A DNA stretch of 64,000 bases, taken from NCBI GenBank assembly GCA_964030475.1, contig CAXIPT010000007.1:2663318-2727317 (forward strand), read 5' to 3'. Below the pieces are notes generated by a model, which ran no database searches, was not told where the DNA came from, and saw nothing but the letters and a program-made list of their open reading frames with translations. Every line of letters starts with the position of its first letter. Positions within the stretch are counted from its first letter, which is position 1. This document shows positions 1-12,215 of this stretch, piece by piece. Position numbers and translations under genes: made by a program. The DNA is from Tethya wilhelma. Its lineage: Eukaryota > Porifera > Demospongiae > Tethyida > Tethyidae.

Positions 1-74
1 TAAAAAACCAATAGCACACAAAACAGAAACACAATACATAAAAGTGTATTATTCTTGACGATTATTATGTTCTC

Positions 75-3067
75 TCACACAGTTGTTGATACTGACTCTG
101 TGTAGGTTATTGTCTCTTTGATTTCATTTGTCTTTTCGTCTTTAGTAACAGTCACACTGACCTCTTCGTGAGTCGCTATACTGGGCTGACCAGTTACCCC
201 GACTCCCGCTAAACCAGACTGACTGGTTTCTTCATCACATTCAAAGAACTCATCGTCCTCTGTTAATTGCTTAGGGTCGTCCCCATCACTTGCAGCTGTC
301 TGTCTGGGATCTGGTGGAGCTACTTTGGCAGAATAGAACACCTCCTTTGACCTTGTCCAACTGTACGAGTTGTCGAACTTCAACACATCTGCACGCCATA
401 AAGTTATAGTCAACAGCAATAATTTAATGTTCACAACCAGCACTACTGAGAGCCTCACTCCCAGCTTTCCCCAGTATGTATTTTATATAATTATTGTTAG
501 TTGCAAATAATTATGGTCTTCTAAGTACAAGGAGGCTACACTATTGTTAGTAGACTAGTCTTTATAGCTCAATACATTGTCAGTACATATCCAAAGTTTA
601 TACACAATACAATCAAGTACATGTAGTGCTCAAGCTTGAGGTTAGTTCCAAGGGGCTTTCCCTTCCCTTATGTGGACACAATAGTGGTGTGTGGTAAGTA
701 CAAGTACAAGTGGTGCTACATATGAGTGGGTACATACATGTTCCTTGTATTTCACAAACATGGAATCCAGTTTCAGGAATCACATGACTCTCTCTTCGAG
801 CTACCTCCACCTACAGTGACATACAATAAGAACAGTACAATAAACAAGGGATGGCTTGGAATCATACAGCTAGGTTATTCTCTGTACAATCATAACTTCA
901 CAAGCTATGCATGCCTATAACTTTGCTACATCTTTTTTATAGCAAGGACATGACATTGTATACTCACAAACTCTTGGGAAAGAAACTAATCCCCTTCTAA
1001 AGTCTATGTATATGCATAAGAATTCTCTAGCTACACACACTTCAGTCCCATTTACCACATGTTCTTTCTTCTTCTTTCCCGCCTGAGTCTGGGTTTTGAG
1101 GTACACACCAAATGCAATGTCGTACTCATTGGTGACAAACTCCCACTGAAGGACACTTCTTGGCTCCTTCACTTCAAAAGTCAGTTTGTGAGCAGCTCCT
1201 CTTCCCACAACCACCCTCTCCATCTCCTCTCTACTCGTCTCAGTCAGGTTGGTCAGATAGTACTCTGGAGGTACATCGTAGCCAGGATTGAGCTGTATGG
1301 ATACAACTGACAGTAAACACTACCATGCTACATTTACCACGACGCCCAGAACACACAGAGCAACTTTGTTACTAGCAACATGTTGCTTGAAGTAGAAAGG
1401 CTTTCAACTTCAAGCAACATGTTGCATGACTATATACAAATTTTATAATCAAAACCACATTACATGGAGCATTGCTCCGGATATGTTAGGCTTGCTTTAT
1501 ACTCACATAGTTCGTACACCATGGATCTGGTTCACATCTATTGCCTCCAAAGGCTTGAGGTAGCTGGTCTGGACTGATGTACTTCTGTAGCTCTGCTTGC
1601 CAGTTACCTTCAGAGAGTGGAGGCACAACAATGAGTGAGTACACATGCAGACAATGTTCATTACAGTAAATTCCGAAATTTTGCTCGTGTTAATATTTCC
1701 ATACTTATTTTTTTACTTTCGAGGTTTATTGACAGGATTATAGGGTTACTAATAATAACCGTTCAGTTTTCTTTTGCGTATTTAAGCATCGGCGTGTGTA
1801 TAGCATGTGCAAAGGATATTACGGTAGTCGTTTGTCTGTGTGTCTTGAAGAACGACAGCTTCAGAGTTAAAATGGAAAGTACATACATTCATGAATCAAT
1901 GTTATCTTGAAATTTGTTGTGTAGTGCAAAACATTGTACTGTAGTTTTTGAGATTTGAAGATTTTGTGTTTCTTTGAGCACTTAGCTTCAAAACTGCACC
2001 CATTGCATTGTGCATTTTTTAGAAATACAGTTGGAAAATTAACTAGTCAGATGGGGTGAGCCTGAGCAAACTGGTGAAATCTTCTTATTGCCAGCTGGCT
2101 GATACTGGATTTTACGCAAAAAAAGAAGACATTTTAATGTCTAATGTGCTTTATCATTTGCTGGTATATTGAACAAATAAAGTAGGAATCAAATTGCACA
2201 ATTCATTCTATTTCGCTACCAACTCTACCCATCATGCTACCCATGCTACCAGCTCTGACGATGACCTCTCAAATTGTGACGACTTCACTAAGTGGACCTT
2301 GTTGCACACTGGAGTCTAAGTAATGATGGTCATTTATATGCACACATGTTTAGTTGTGCATGCTAGTTGAGTGCGCCAAGGCTTATGCATAGTAGGTGCC
2401 TTCATTATTTTGGCAGTGACCACAAACCACAATAAAATGATAGCAAAATTTTGAGGATGTAGTAATCGTGTAAGTGAATTTTGGCATTACACTAATTTGT
2501 TGTTTTGTGATGTCCTTTGAGTGCACATTCCTACACACATACATACATACCTGATGAAGATCAGCAAAGTCTGACCAATATTGATTCCCACCAAATGTTA
2601 ATACCAATATTCTTACATGCAGTGAGTCAATGTTCATTAATTTTTACTATTACACTTACTTCCGCTAAGAATTTTGATTTTCTGACGTGTTTTTTCGTCC
2701 AACACGTGCTTAATGAGGTTGTATCCCATGGGGAATATGGAGGGAGCTGAAGAACACATGCAGGAGAGAAATGAACACACAACTCACTCATGGTGGGAGT
2801 AATACAGAACATTTGTACAATGTGAAGTACATAGATTAAGCTACGTGGAGGGGCTACATATGTAGCCTCATTCCCAGGCCCCCCTCTCCTCAAGTGAGGG
2901 ATGATGATACATTACTATTGTACAAGCTACATAATACTATACCAGTAACCTGATACAAGCAAAAACTGTTTGTTACTGTGTGGTATACTTGCATTTTACA
3001 TGTACCTTTGACAATGAATACGTATCTCAGTCTCTCAGGAACATTCTCCTCCACTAGAGTCAGTACC

Positions 3068-3104
<37 letters not shown>

Positions 3105-4071
3105 AAACACATTTCAGTGTAAGATTACACAAACCATAGATAACAAGGTAGCATACCTACACACACAGTGACTATCAATTTTGACAAACAAACACAATTT
3201 TAGACAAACACAATTTATAAACTGACAGAAGAAGTACACACATCACCAAAGCCACAGTATACATACATACAAAGTACATGTATAGTAGCTACACTCATGA
3301 ACTGGCAGCTGCAAAACACCACTGTTGACTGAAGCACTACAATGAAAGAATGGTGGCATGTGAGTGGCTTACTTCCTTCAAGGTTTCAATACCAGGCCAG
3401 TAGTAGTGCCTCTTCAGACAGAGATTCTCAAAGTCAATGACCGTCAAGATGGTCTCTATGTGACGACCATGCTGTGGAGCAAAGTGGATGTGCATGTAAT
3501 GAATAAGTGCTTTGAGAGAGATATAGCATAGATGTACTACATGTGCATGCATGAATCAGTCAAATAGCTACAGAACACCACAATCTAAAGTGGTTGCGTA
3601 TGCACTCTAAATGGTTTGACTGGCATCATCCTTCAGCCTGGTTTCTAGCCTTGCTGTTCTGCACTTTACACTAAGAAGGCACTGGCATATGATATCTGAT
3701 CCTAGTTGGTAATCAAATTCACAACAGCACAATTGAGGTGCAATCATGCAAAATAGGTTGAGTTAACACTATTTTTCATGCCATGCCAAAAATGTTCATA
3801 GTGGCTTTGCACATACACTGTTCTAATCAGTGTACCACACAAACACCTACTTTTTCTGAATGCTCCTTTAGTTTCATAGCTGTTTGCTCAAAGTGAAAAC
3901 ATTTTAGCTTAAAAATTTCTTCTTTCTTTGTGGAGCGATGGAGACCTGTAAGAAGAGCAATGAGAGGGAGGAGGCATCAATGGTGAATTAAACTATGATG
4001 AAAATTGTGTATGTATTATAAACACACAATGCATTGTATAAAGTACGCTATTATACAAACACCCACAAAGT

Positions 4072-4150
<79 letters not shown>

Positions 4151-5102
4151 TATAGTTACATGACCCTTAAGTGGGGGAGGCACTCGATGCATGGTCGAGT
4201 GCCACACACTTAAGGGCATGCAACTATTTTGTTTGGCAATGACCCCCTGTGACCCCTAGCTACTTTACTATCACCTCCACCCAGCCAATAACCAGCAATT
4301 AGCCTATAAAAACTTTGGTTGCTATGCAATGGCAAACACACACACACAGCACAATCTTTGCATCTAAATGGTTCAGCTTGCATAGTGAAACCATAGCACC
4401 CATAGTGAAACTCTTCACATAACTGTAAATATATACCCTTAAAATCGAGGTTGCCAAAGTTGTCATACCACACAGGATGTCCTTCTCTGTCTTCCCCAAA
4501 GAAACCACCAGGGAAGTGTTTCTTTAGAACCTCAGGTGGTGTGTAGTCCTGCAGTATAGTGTCTGCTCCATACTGCTCTCTGAACTTCATATGCTGCAGT
4601 AAAACACATAGGGAATGTATGTATGAGATAAGTGGTGGGGTTAGACTCCAGCCACATAGCTGTTAATGTGGGAGATGAAATTAGATAATTTGTTGCTAAG
4701 CTCCTGTGATACATAAACTACTACCAAATTTGTATGCACAAAAGAAAAGAAAGGAAACACATAATATGGGTCATGATTCATGCCAATAAAATACACATAA
4801 CTTGTATAGCCAAAAAAATTGCAAGTCTTTTGGCTATCCAGCTGCATACATCAACAGCCTGATATGTAGGCTACTCAACGGTTTTTTCCTCGGTTTTTTC
4901 ATAGCCTACATGCAGTATACACTGTACTTACATTTCTCAACAGGGCCTCGGCCTTCCTGACGTCGAACTTCCTTGCTCTCAGCCATCTCAGATAGAAGTA
5001 GTCGTCATCCTCTGGCTTGTTTTGGATGTCAGCCACAGCTGCCTTGAATTTACTCAGAGCCTCTTCTTGCTGAGGACTCAGGTCACCAACGTGACCACTC
5101 AT
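75..5102 (-). CDS. SEC14L: SEC14-like lipid-binding protein, copy A (CRAL-TRIO + GOLD)
   Basis: Ten exons read 5102-4932, 4593-4437, 3945-3851, 3471-3373, 3066-3006, 2746-2660, 1607-1507, 1292-1056, 804-738 and 388-75. They join in frame to 462 residues. The order is a CRAL_TRIO_N helix bundle (exon 1, [12 protein letters not shown]), a CRAL-TRIO lipid-binding fold (exons 2-7, with [12 protein letters not shown] and HYYWPGIE), and a GOLD beta domain (exons 8-10, [27 protein letters not shown]). This is the architecture and length of animal SEC14L2-type proteins, which bind phosphatidylinositol or tocopherol-like ligands in the cytosol and at membranes. The start is the ATG at 5102, which matches copy B. 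The C-terminal tail after the GOLD domain is acidic. It lies head to head with the gene starting at 5314. The family call is firm; the ligand is unknown. Confidence 0.9.
1375..1425. repeat. Perfect 19-bp-arm hairpin
   Basis: GCAACATGTTGCTTGAAGT (1375-1393) and its exact inverse (1407-1425) enclose 13 bases. Each arm itself contains the palindrome GCAACATGTTGC. Located in the intron between exons 7 and 8 of SEC14-like copy A. Confidence 0.85.
3071..3100. repeat. (AG)n microsatellite beside a splice acceptor
   Basis: On the coding strand it is a CT run ending at CTGTAG, the acceptor of exon 5 of SEC14-like copy A. Confidence 0.9.
4077..4145. repeat. (CT)n(CA)n compound microsatellite
   Basis: CT run 4077-4119 followed by CA run to 4145, in the intron between exons 2 and 3 of SEC14-like copy A. 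Confidence 0.95.
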
Positions 5103-5313
5103 CACTAACAGATGCTAGAATACAGCCTCACAGGTGTATCTTTCTATTCACACAAGATATCAAAGCACATTGAGCAGTCAGTGTCACCACCTCTCTTTCT
5201 CAGCTGTTTCTGTTTTGTGGTTAGCTGCTATGCCCAAAATTTATTTACCGTAAACATTACGTCAGACGTTTATTGAGAATTTACGGCCTTTGTTTCAGAG
5301 TTTACGGATAGAA
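5103..5313. promoter_or_regulatory. Short divergent intergenic region (candidate bidirectional promoter)
   Basis: Only 211 bases separate the start codons of SEC14-like copy A (minus) and the gene at 5314 (plus). Both promoters and 5' UTRs must overlap here unless an upstream non-coding exon exists. A short repeated TTTACGG/TTACCG motif occurs at about 5256-5308. No TATA box is obvious. This is inference from spacing. Confidence 0.45.
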
Positions 5314-6919
5314 ATGGAGGTTGCAGCTGCTTCAGAGAGTGTTGCTTCTCCTGGTGCTGGTCCACCATCAGTCACTAACGCAGAACAGTCTATTCCACTT
5401 GAACCACCCGTAATGACACCTCAACCTCAGGTAGAATAATTTGTAGCATGAAATTTCAAAAGTAGGCTATCTGTTTCCCATCTGTTTTATACACTGTCAT
5501 AATATTTGAAAATTTATGTTTGATTCGATAAATTTCCATTGGTTTACACTGTAGACAAAGCTGAGTGGCAGAGGACATCGAAAGCGAAGAAAAAAGTCAG
5601 CAAGAAAGCAGTATACCCGTAAAAAGAATGCTGAGCGTCGACGTCTTGAAGCCAACAGGGAGAGACGGGCTGCCCAAGAAGAAGAAGAAGCAAGGACATG
5701 CGTTTTGAGCACTGTCCCAACGTTCAGAGAGAGCATGGAGGGTATTACTCTTCCAGAACATTGGCTAGTAATACCGACTAACGATTCTTTTCAATGGAGT
5801 AGACTAGAGGTGGGTCCTAGTGGCTTGTACGAGTTCACCTTGTCAGTCCTCCTGAAGAATGATCTCACGTGGAGTGTCTTCATCTACCGAAGAAAAGTAC
5901 CGCCCACTTGTAAACTCTTTGCGCCATTCCCCTCGAAAATATCTGCCCCTGCCATTATTAGCAATCTTCTCAGTTGTGTCCATCATGCTGCAGTCTGTCC
6001 TGGCAACCCTGATGAAAGGTTTGTCATCATGCTGGAGAATCGAGGCGGTACGATGAAGAAAGGTGGGAGTGTCGTTGCTTACATCGACGAGACACCAGTG
6101 ATTGGTAGTGATGGAGAGAGATACTCCAAGTCCATCAGAAGGGTCGAATGTGACCTCCTTTGTCTTCAAACTGCTCAACGTCCCAGTCGTTGTCAAGCCT
6201 GTGCAACGTGCAGATGTTCGCTGCGTGCCATAGTTTCCAAGAGGTCTCGTAGTGATAAGACACAACCTGGTAGTCACGCTAATTTCTGTACTCTCACTCC
6301 AGCTGAAAAGAACCAGCGGATGAAAAACCTCCAGCATACCCTTAAAGCAGAAAAGCAGCACTCGAAACGACTTGAGATGAAACTGAAACAGCTTACTGAA
6401 GGAAAAGGACTAGTTTTAGCATCACAGTCACCGAACATATGTGTACCTACTACAGTATCATCACAGCCAGCAAACATACGTGTGCCGTCACAGTTACCAA
6501 TTCAGGCAAGCATACGTGTGCCATCGCAGTCTCCAAACATACCTGTACCTACTATATCGTCACCGCCAGCAAACGGACATTATGTGCCTACAGTATCATC
6601 ACAGCAAACCAACATGCATGTATCTACCACAACATCACCAAAGTCACTGAACATGCATATGTTGTCGTCACAGCCAACAAGTGTGTCTGCAGTGCCATCA
6701 CAGTCACCTAGCCTACCCCTGTCCACACTGCCACCAACCTTGGCGGGTGTGCCTGCTGGAACAATGTCGCCACAACTATGTTCGGCTCAAGAGGCTGTGC
6801 AGCTCATGTCTGTACTGTTGTCACAGCAACAAGCAGCACTTAGAAAGTACATTTCATCTCAAACCAGCTCTAGTAATGTTGTTGAGAAAAGTACTGAGCG
6901 TCTCTCAGCCCCCAACTAA
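5314..6919 (+). CDS. Unrecognised 493-residue protein, basic N-terminus, coiled coil, Ser/Pro/Gln repeat tail
   Basis: Two exons, 5314-5430 and 5555-6919, join in phase 0 (donor CAG|GTAGAA, acceptor TGTAG|ACA) to give 493 residues. Order: a short acidic/Pro N-terminus; a very basic Arg/Lys stretch (about 40-95); a globular region (about 105-260) with GITLPEHWLVIPTND and a Cys cluster CQACATCRC; a coiled coil (about 265-300, LTPAEKNQRMKNLQ); and a C-terminal tail of degenerate 12-14 residue repeats built on SPNIxVPT. The Cys-rich globular core plus basic and coiled-coil regions recalls transposon-derived nuclear proteins that are expanded in sponges and cnidarians, but I do not recognise the family. 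It is divergent from SEC14-like copy A. Confidence 0.6.
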
Positions 6920-7611
6920 CTAACTAACTAACTTCTATTGTACCTCATGGCCAGGAGTCAGTTATCACATGATTGCCTGCAGAGTAAAGACCTTTTGTGT
7001 TTATTATGATGTAACTCACCACAATACAAGGTATGGCACAATCATGCAACATCTTGTGGTAGTATATTAAAATTGATCTATTGATGGCCAAAGATATTAA
7101 TTTTAAAACTTCAATCAACTTTGGACACATGTACAGCATGACCATTGTATAGGTTTACATTTTATGTTTTTGTAATGTACTTGGCCAATCAGATTATATC
7201 ATCAGCTATAGCTACAATTGATGCCACGTGCACATTCATGCAGATTAATTTTTGTTTGGGTGTATTTATGTCCTACAACATAGCCAGCCCAGCATAAATC
7301 CACACAGGGCTGATCCTAGTGGGATTACTTATAATTGTTATTCAATACAGTTTCAAATTTTGAGAGAAGAAGAAAATTTAAATTAGTACACAACATTTTA
7401 GTTGACACAAGACCATAATTATACATGCATGTGCATATAAAATGTATATACTAGTATACAAAACAGAATTATGTTATTACGATCAACCAGTCTATAAAGG
7501 CAATAATTGAGGGCCAGCTCAATAAAATTTGGCTATAATTATTACACTTGATGAATGTGATCAGGAGCTCATGAGTGACGGTTTACCTAATCTCATAAAC
7601 TCCTGATATGA
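6920..7611. other. Intergenic spacer, nothing recognised
   Basis: AT-rich sequence between two convergent genes (5314 plus, TRAF-C minus). It should hold both 3' UTRs. A short TAAC tandem lies at 6916-6931. I see no ORF or repeat of note. Confidence 0.5.
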
Positions 7612-10044
7612 TTAAGGATGATAGATGCATGATGTGTCTACAATACACTTGACAAAGATGGTGTCATCTACGACATAGCTGTCATCATCCAGTACACCTT
7701 GTGGTACGAATCGTGGACATCCACTGGCAATGTTCATGTCTGATCGAGGCTTACGGAACGAACTGCTCGTTGGGTCTGGTTGGAAGGTTTCAACGATATT
7801 GTTCCTGTGTGATGATGTTTGATCCATAAGAGTGAGAGAGACCATGTGATCGAACGGCCACATCAAAAGATTATCGTGTTCACCTCTCATGAGGACAAAG
7901 AAGAGTGAAATGTGAGTGCCCTGTCCCGTGCCATCTCCATTGAGGTATATTCTCAAGCACATTTTGTAGCCGTACCGACCGGTGTAGAAGGGCGGACTGT
8001 AGAGAGATGTGATTCTACCATCAACAGCATCACGGCGTCGTCGTGAAATCTCAGGAATTTTCCAAATCATTGTGCCATCATAGTTGCTTGTGGTCAACAG
8101 CTCCACCTTTAAGGAATAACCATCTGTGAATGACTGCTGTCCTCTGAGAGTTTGCTCCAACAGAGAAACACAAGACTGAAGCGTCTTAATGTATGATTCT
8201 TGGGCTTTGACCGTTTCTTCGAAGTAAAACACCTTAGTTCTCAAATCATCCAATTGAGCATCAACACTGAGAGTGACAGCACTTGTCGATGAAGATGTCT
8301 GCTGCGATTCGTCACTGGGAGAAGGATCTGGAGACAAATTTTGTTTAAAAACATCTTCTCTTACATTGTGTTCTGGAAGGTCATATGTGAACACACGAAT
8401 GTTGTCAATCTCACTTTCTGTAGGTGCTGACGGAGGCTTCAGTGTGTCCACTAGGACCCCAACAAGGAGGATCTCTTGGTCGAGGTCCATGTCTGTGGTT
8501 TCTTGCAGGGTGGTGAGAAACTGCTGAAGACGTTTAACACTTTTTGGATCTNACATCCACTGGCAATGTTCATGTCTGATCGAGGCTTACGGAACGAACT
8601 GCTCGTTGGGTCTGGTTGGAAGGTTTCAACGATATTGTTCCTGTGTGATGATGTTTGATCCATAAGAGTGAGAGAGACCATGTGATCGAACGGCCACATC
8701 AAAAGATTATCGTGTTCACCTCTCATGAGGACAAAGAAGAGTGAAATGTGAGTGCCCTGTCCCGTGCCATCTCCATTGAGGTATATTCTCAAGCACATTT
8801 TGTAGCCGTACCGACCGGTGTAGAAGGGCGGACTGTAGAGAGATGTGATTCTACCATCAACAGCATCACGGCGTCGTCGTGAAATCTCAGGAATTTTCCA
8901 AATCATTGTGCCATCATAGTTGCTTGTGGTCAACAGCTCCACCTTTAAGGAATAACCATCTGTGAATGACTGCTGTCCTCTGAGAGTTTGCTCCAACAGA
9001 GAAACACAAGACTGAAGCGTCTTAATGTATGATTCTTGGGCTTTGACCGTTTCTTCGAAGTAAAACACCTTAGTTCTCAAATCATCCAATTGAGCATCAA
9101 CACTGAGAGTGACAGCACTTGTCGATGAAGATGTCTGCTGCGATTCGTCACTGGGAGAAGGATCTGGAGACAAATTTTGTTTAAAAACATCTTCTCTTAC
9201 ATTGTGTTCTGGAAGGTCATATGTGAACACACGAATGTTGTCAATCTCACTTTCTGTAGGTGCTGACGGAGGCTTCAGTGTGTCCACTAGGACCCCAACA
9301 AGGAGGATCTCTTGGTCGAGGTCCATGTCTGTGGTTTCTTGCAGGGTGGTGAGAAACTGCTGAAGACGTTTAACACTTTTTGGATCTTTCCAACGTAGTC
9401 TTTCGAATACAAAGCGTACAAAATCTTCATAGCTCCTGGATGCTTTGTCCCCCTCACCAGATGGTGCATGATCAAGATAGGCTCTCATCTCTTCTTCCAG
9501 GGTAGTACCGGCAGCTTGCTTTACTATGGTGAAATGAACTGGGTCCTTCCGCTCTGGAATACTGAGCAACTCTGCTTGGATCATTTCCATCAGCTGACGT
9601 ATGTACTCCTCAGGGTTTTGCCTATTCACACGTTGAACATAGAGCAGATTTGCATGGGCATTGTGCTGGTCTTCATGATGTTGCTGATGGTTGTTTTCTA
9701 GTAACACAACAGGAGGAGGAGCTTCAGTGACTGTTGGTTTGGGCAAAAGTCTCGTGTTCATTTCTCCGCCTGATGGTTCCTTCCTATCACTAGTTATGAT
9801 GGTACCATTCAGTACTGAAGGGTCTGGATTTTGAATATCCACATCGTGCTCTGCCATGGTTCTTCCATTTGAAGATTCAGAGCTACTCATGCTTTCTCTT
9901 CGTTTCGACAACCAGCACTCATCTGATTTGCTATCTAAAGAGTTAGCTTCTTTTGGTGAGTTCAAATGTGAGTCCACGCTAGTCGCTTTACTACCATCAT
10001 AATTCTGAAGAGTAGACAAAAACATGTAAACCACAACTCATTTA

Positions 10045-10109
<65 letters not shown>

Positions 10110-11427
10110 NTATCCAACAATGTTACCTAGAACGTATCAAAATTCATTAATTTTAGGGAGTATTCATACAATGTGACCTACACATAATATTATACCTCAG
10201 CAAACATACTGCACTGTAAGACTCTTGACAACATAAGCAATCAGTGCAGATGGGAATCTACCTAAAGAGTGCAGTTCAAAGCTTTTACTTTCTGATGACA
10301 ACAACCTCACTATAGTATATCTTACTAGGCAAGAAAGGCCACAATTACTGTAATCACTTCAGTACTAACCAAACACATAGAAATGCAATAATTCATACTG
10401 TCCTCAAAATTTACCGTATCACTTATTATTGACAGAGCACACATTGGACAGATATTTGGACAATCATCACTAGCATCTTGATGGTCCTGAAATAATCACA
10501 AGTACACATTATGTGTTTCATACTAATATCAATAGCATGACAATAGTACTACTACATCAACACAAACACACATGCTCTCACTCCTATTCACACACAACTG
10601 CAGCATTAGGAGATCTGGTAATTATAAGGAGATTCCTTATATGGAATGTACAAAACTTCCCCTTTTAGTCCCATTCAGTATACTATGAATGGTACAGCTT
10701 TCCTAACCAGATTCTTGCTAGCACAATCATGTTAAAATCAGTACACAAAACATGAAACATACCTCATAAACACATACCTGATCTCCTGTTATTGCTTGAC
10801 CACATATTGAACAGATATTAGGAGATTTTGGGTGCAAATCATTTTTATGGGCCTGAAAAAATCATCACAGTTTACAAAGTTATGGCAGTGCTGACTGGTA
10901 AGAAAACAAAGTTTCAGGTACAGCAATGCATGTACAAAATCTAATAGCAATCCAGCATTACAATATTTGTACCTAATACTTATACTAAGGGAGTTCCCCT
11001 ATAGTGACCTGTACCCAATCAGCAATTTATACCAGGTCATATAAGGGAGTCTCCCTGTATACACATATAATTATACAAATTTCTGAGACAACCTCATAAC
11101 AAATCATTATGTCCAATTGACAGCACTATTTGTATTCTGAAAGGATTTGTACAGAGCTCCTGCCTCAGAAGGGTAACAAAATCACTTCAGCACCAAAATT
11201 GAACATTTACTGCGACAAAATACTTACTGTATTTCCTGTTCTTCGACATAAAGGACAAGGATTACATTCCCGGGCCTGAAATGATTTAAAAAGTGCCAAT
11301 TGACAGCAGTATAGAACACACCGTGGTTGATTGATTTCACTTACAAAGACACCAACTCCAGGACTAGTTAGTAGGCAATTACATGAACTACATTTCAGGA
11401 TAGTACCATCACTTTCAACTAACTTAT
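7612..11427 (-). CDS. TRAF-like protein: CxxC knuckle exons followed by coiled coil and TRAF-C/MATH domain
   Basis: Exons 11427-11345, 11275-11228, 10852-10778, 10486-10415 and 10004-7612 join in frame. The four small exons each carry a CxxC pair (CSSC, CPLC, CSIC, CPMC), suggesting treble-clef or ribbon zinc sites. The last exon encodes a low-complexity Ser/Glu region, a helical region (ending near QFLTTLQETTDMDLDQE), a coiled coil (DLRTKVFYFEETVKAQ), and a C-terminal MATH domain (TMIWKIPEI, YSPPFYTGRYGYKMC, HISLFFVLMRGEHD, WPFDHMVSLTL). TRAF-C domains trimerise and bind receptor tails in NF-kB/JNK signalling. The gene contains an 835-bp exact duplication around the N at 8552. Removing it restores one open frame of about 518 residues for the last exon. 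The first exon is unresolved; an ATG at 11540 is possible but its donor is weak. Confidence 0.8.
7717..9387. repeat. 835-bp exact direct duplication around a single N (probable unmerged contig overlap)
   Basis: Bases 7717-8551 and 8553-9387 appear identical at a fixed offset of 836. The copies abut a lone N at 8552. The left contig ends with exactly the sequence with which the right contig begins. That is the signature of two overlapping contigs joined end to end instead of merged. The duplication breaks the TRAF-C coding exon in the window. Confidence 0.85.
10047..10109. repeat. (CT)n microsatellite ending at an N
   Basis: A CT dinucleotide run of about 60 bases lies in the last intron of the TRAF-like gene (GA on the coding strand) and ends at the N at 10110. 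Confidence 0.9.
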
Positions 11428-12215
11428 CTGAAAAACACTGTAGTAGATTTATATTAAAAGACACCAAGGTAAACAGAATAATGTAATAATTCGACCCCAT
11501 ATAACGTCATCCATACCACAGCACTTTCAGCAGAATCCATTTGCAATGCCGGGTGTAATAAATCTCCAACTTTGGCTGTTCCAAGAGGGAGTGTGAATAC
11601 AAAATTAATTTGTCCTTTTCAGGCTTTGTTCGGGCGGTTCTCTAAGCTGTTCTCAAATTGTCAGTGAATCAAGTATATAGTGACTCCAAATAAAACAGAG
11701 TGTCCCTCTTTCCAAATTATACAGCTTTGGCACATCCAATGGCCACAACTAGTTGGATAGGGTGAACGAGTCGGCAAAAATAAGAGGATGCTTACAGGTT
11801 ATCACTTCACACTGACCCAAGAGTAGATGAGCTCTAAGTCATGTCTTCCGTTCAGTTTTATTGAGGCGCCAACTTATCATGAAATATTAAATACAAGGAA
11901 AACAAGTGTAGTCACCAGCATAGCATAGCCGGTCGCCTGATCTGACTTGGTCGGCCCCGCAGCGCTGGGTACCGGGTGGCCGTGGATTATGGTCATGTCC
12001 CCGATTGCTGACATGCGCGCGCGACCGCGCAAGATGTTCCCCGGGATCCTATCCCTTCAGTTCGATATTCATGGCCCTCTGCATCAGTGGAACCGGATGC
12101 TTGCATCGGTGGCAAAATCAATCTGTATTTATGGTCAAGCAACTGTGACTGAGTGTCAACTTGTTAGTTTTGCTATTTTGCCATCAGAAGGTAACAGTGA
12201 TTCATAGTGTTGGAA
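11428..12215. promoter_or_regulatory. Divergent region between TRAF-like gene and orphan gene
   Basis: About 790 bases separate the first confident TRAF-like exon (minus) from the ATG at 12216 (plus). It includes a locally GC-rich stretch at 11935-12055, unusual here, with CGCGCG at 12015-12030. Shared regulation is possible. The missing first exon of the TRAF-like gene should lie here. Confidence 0.35.

Noticed and set aside
8451..10034. Two separate TRAF-C genes in tandem
   Set aside because: The second copy is an exact duplicate abutting an N, best explained by a contig overlap.
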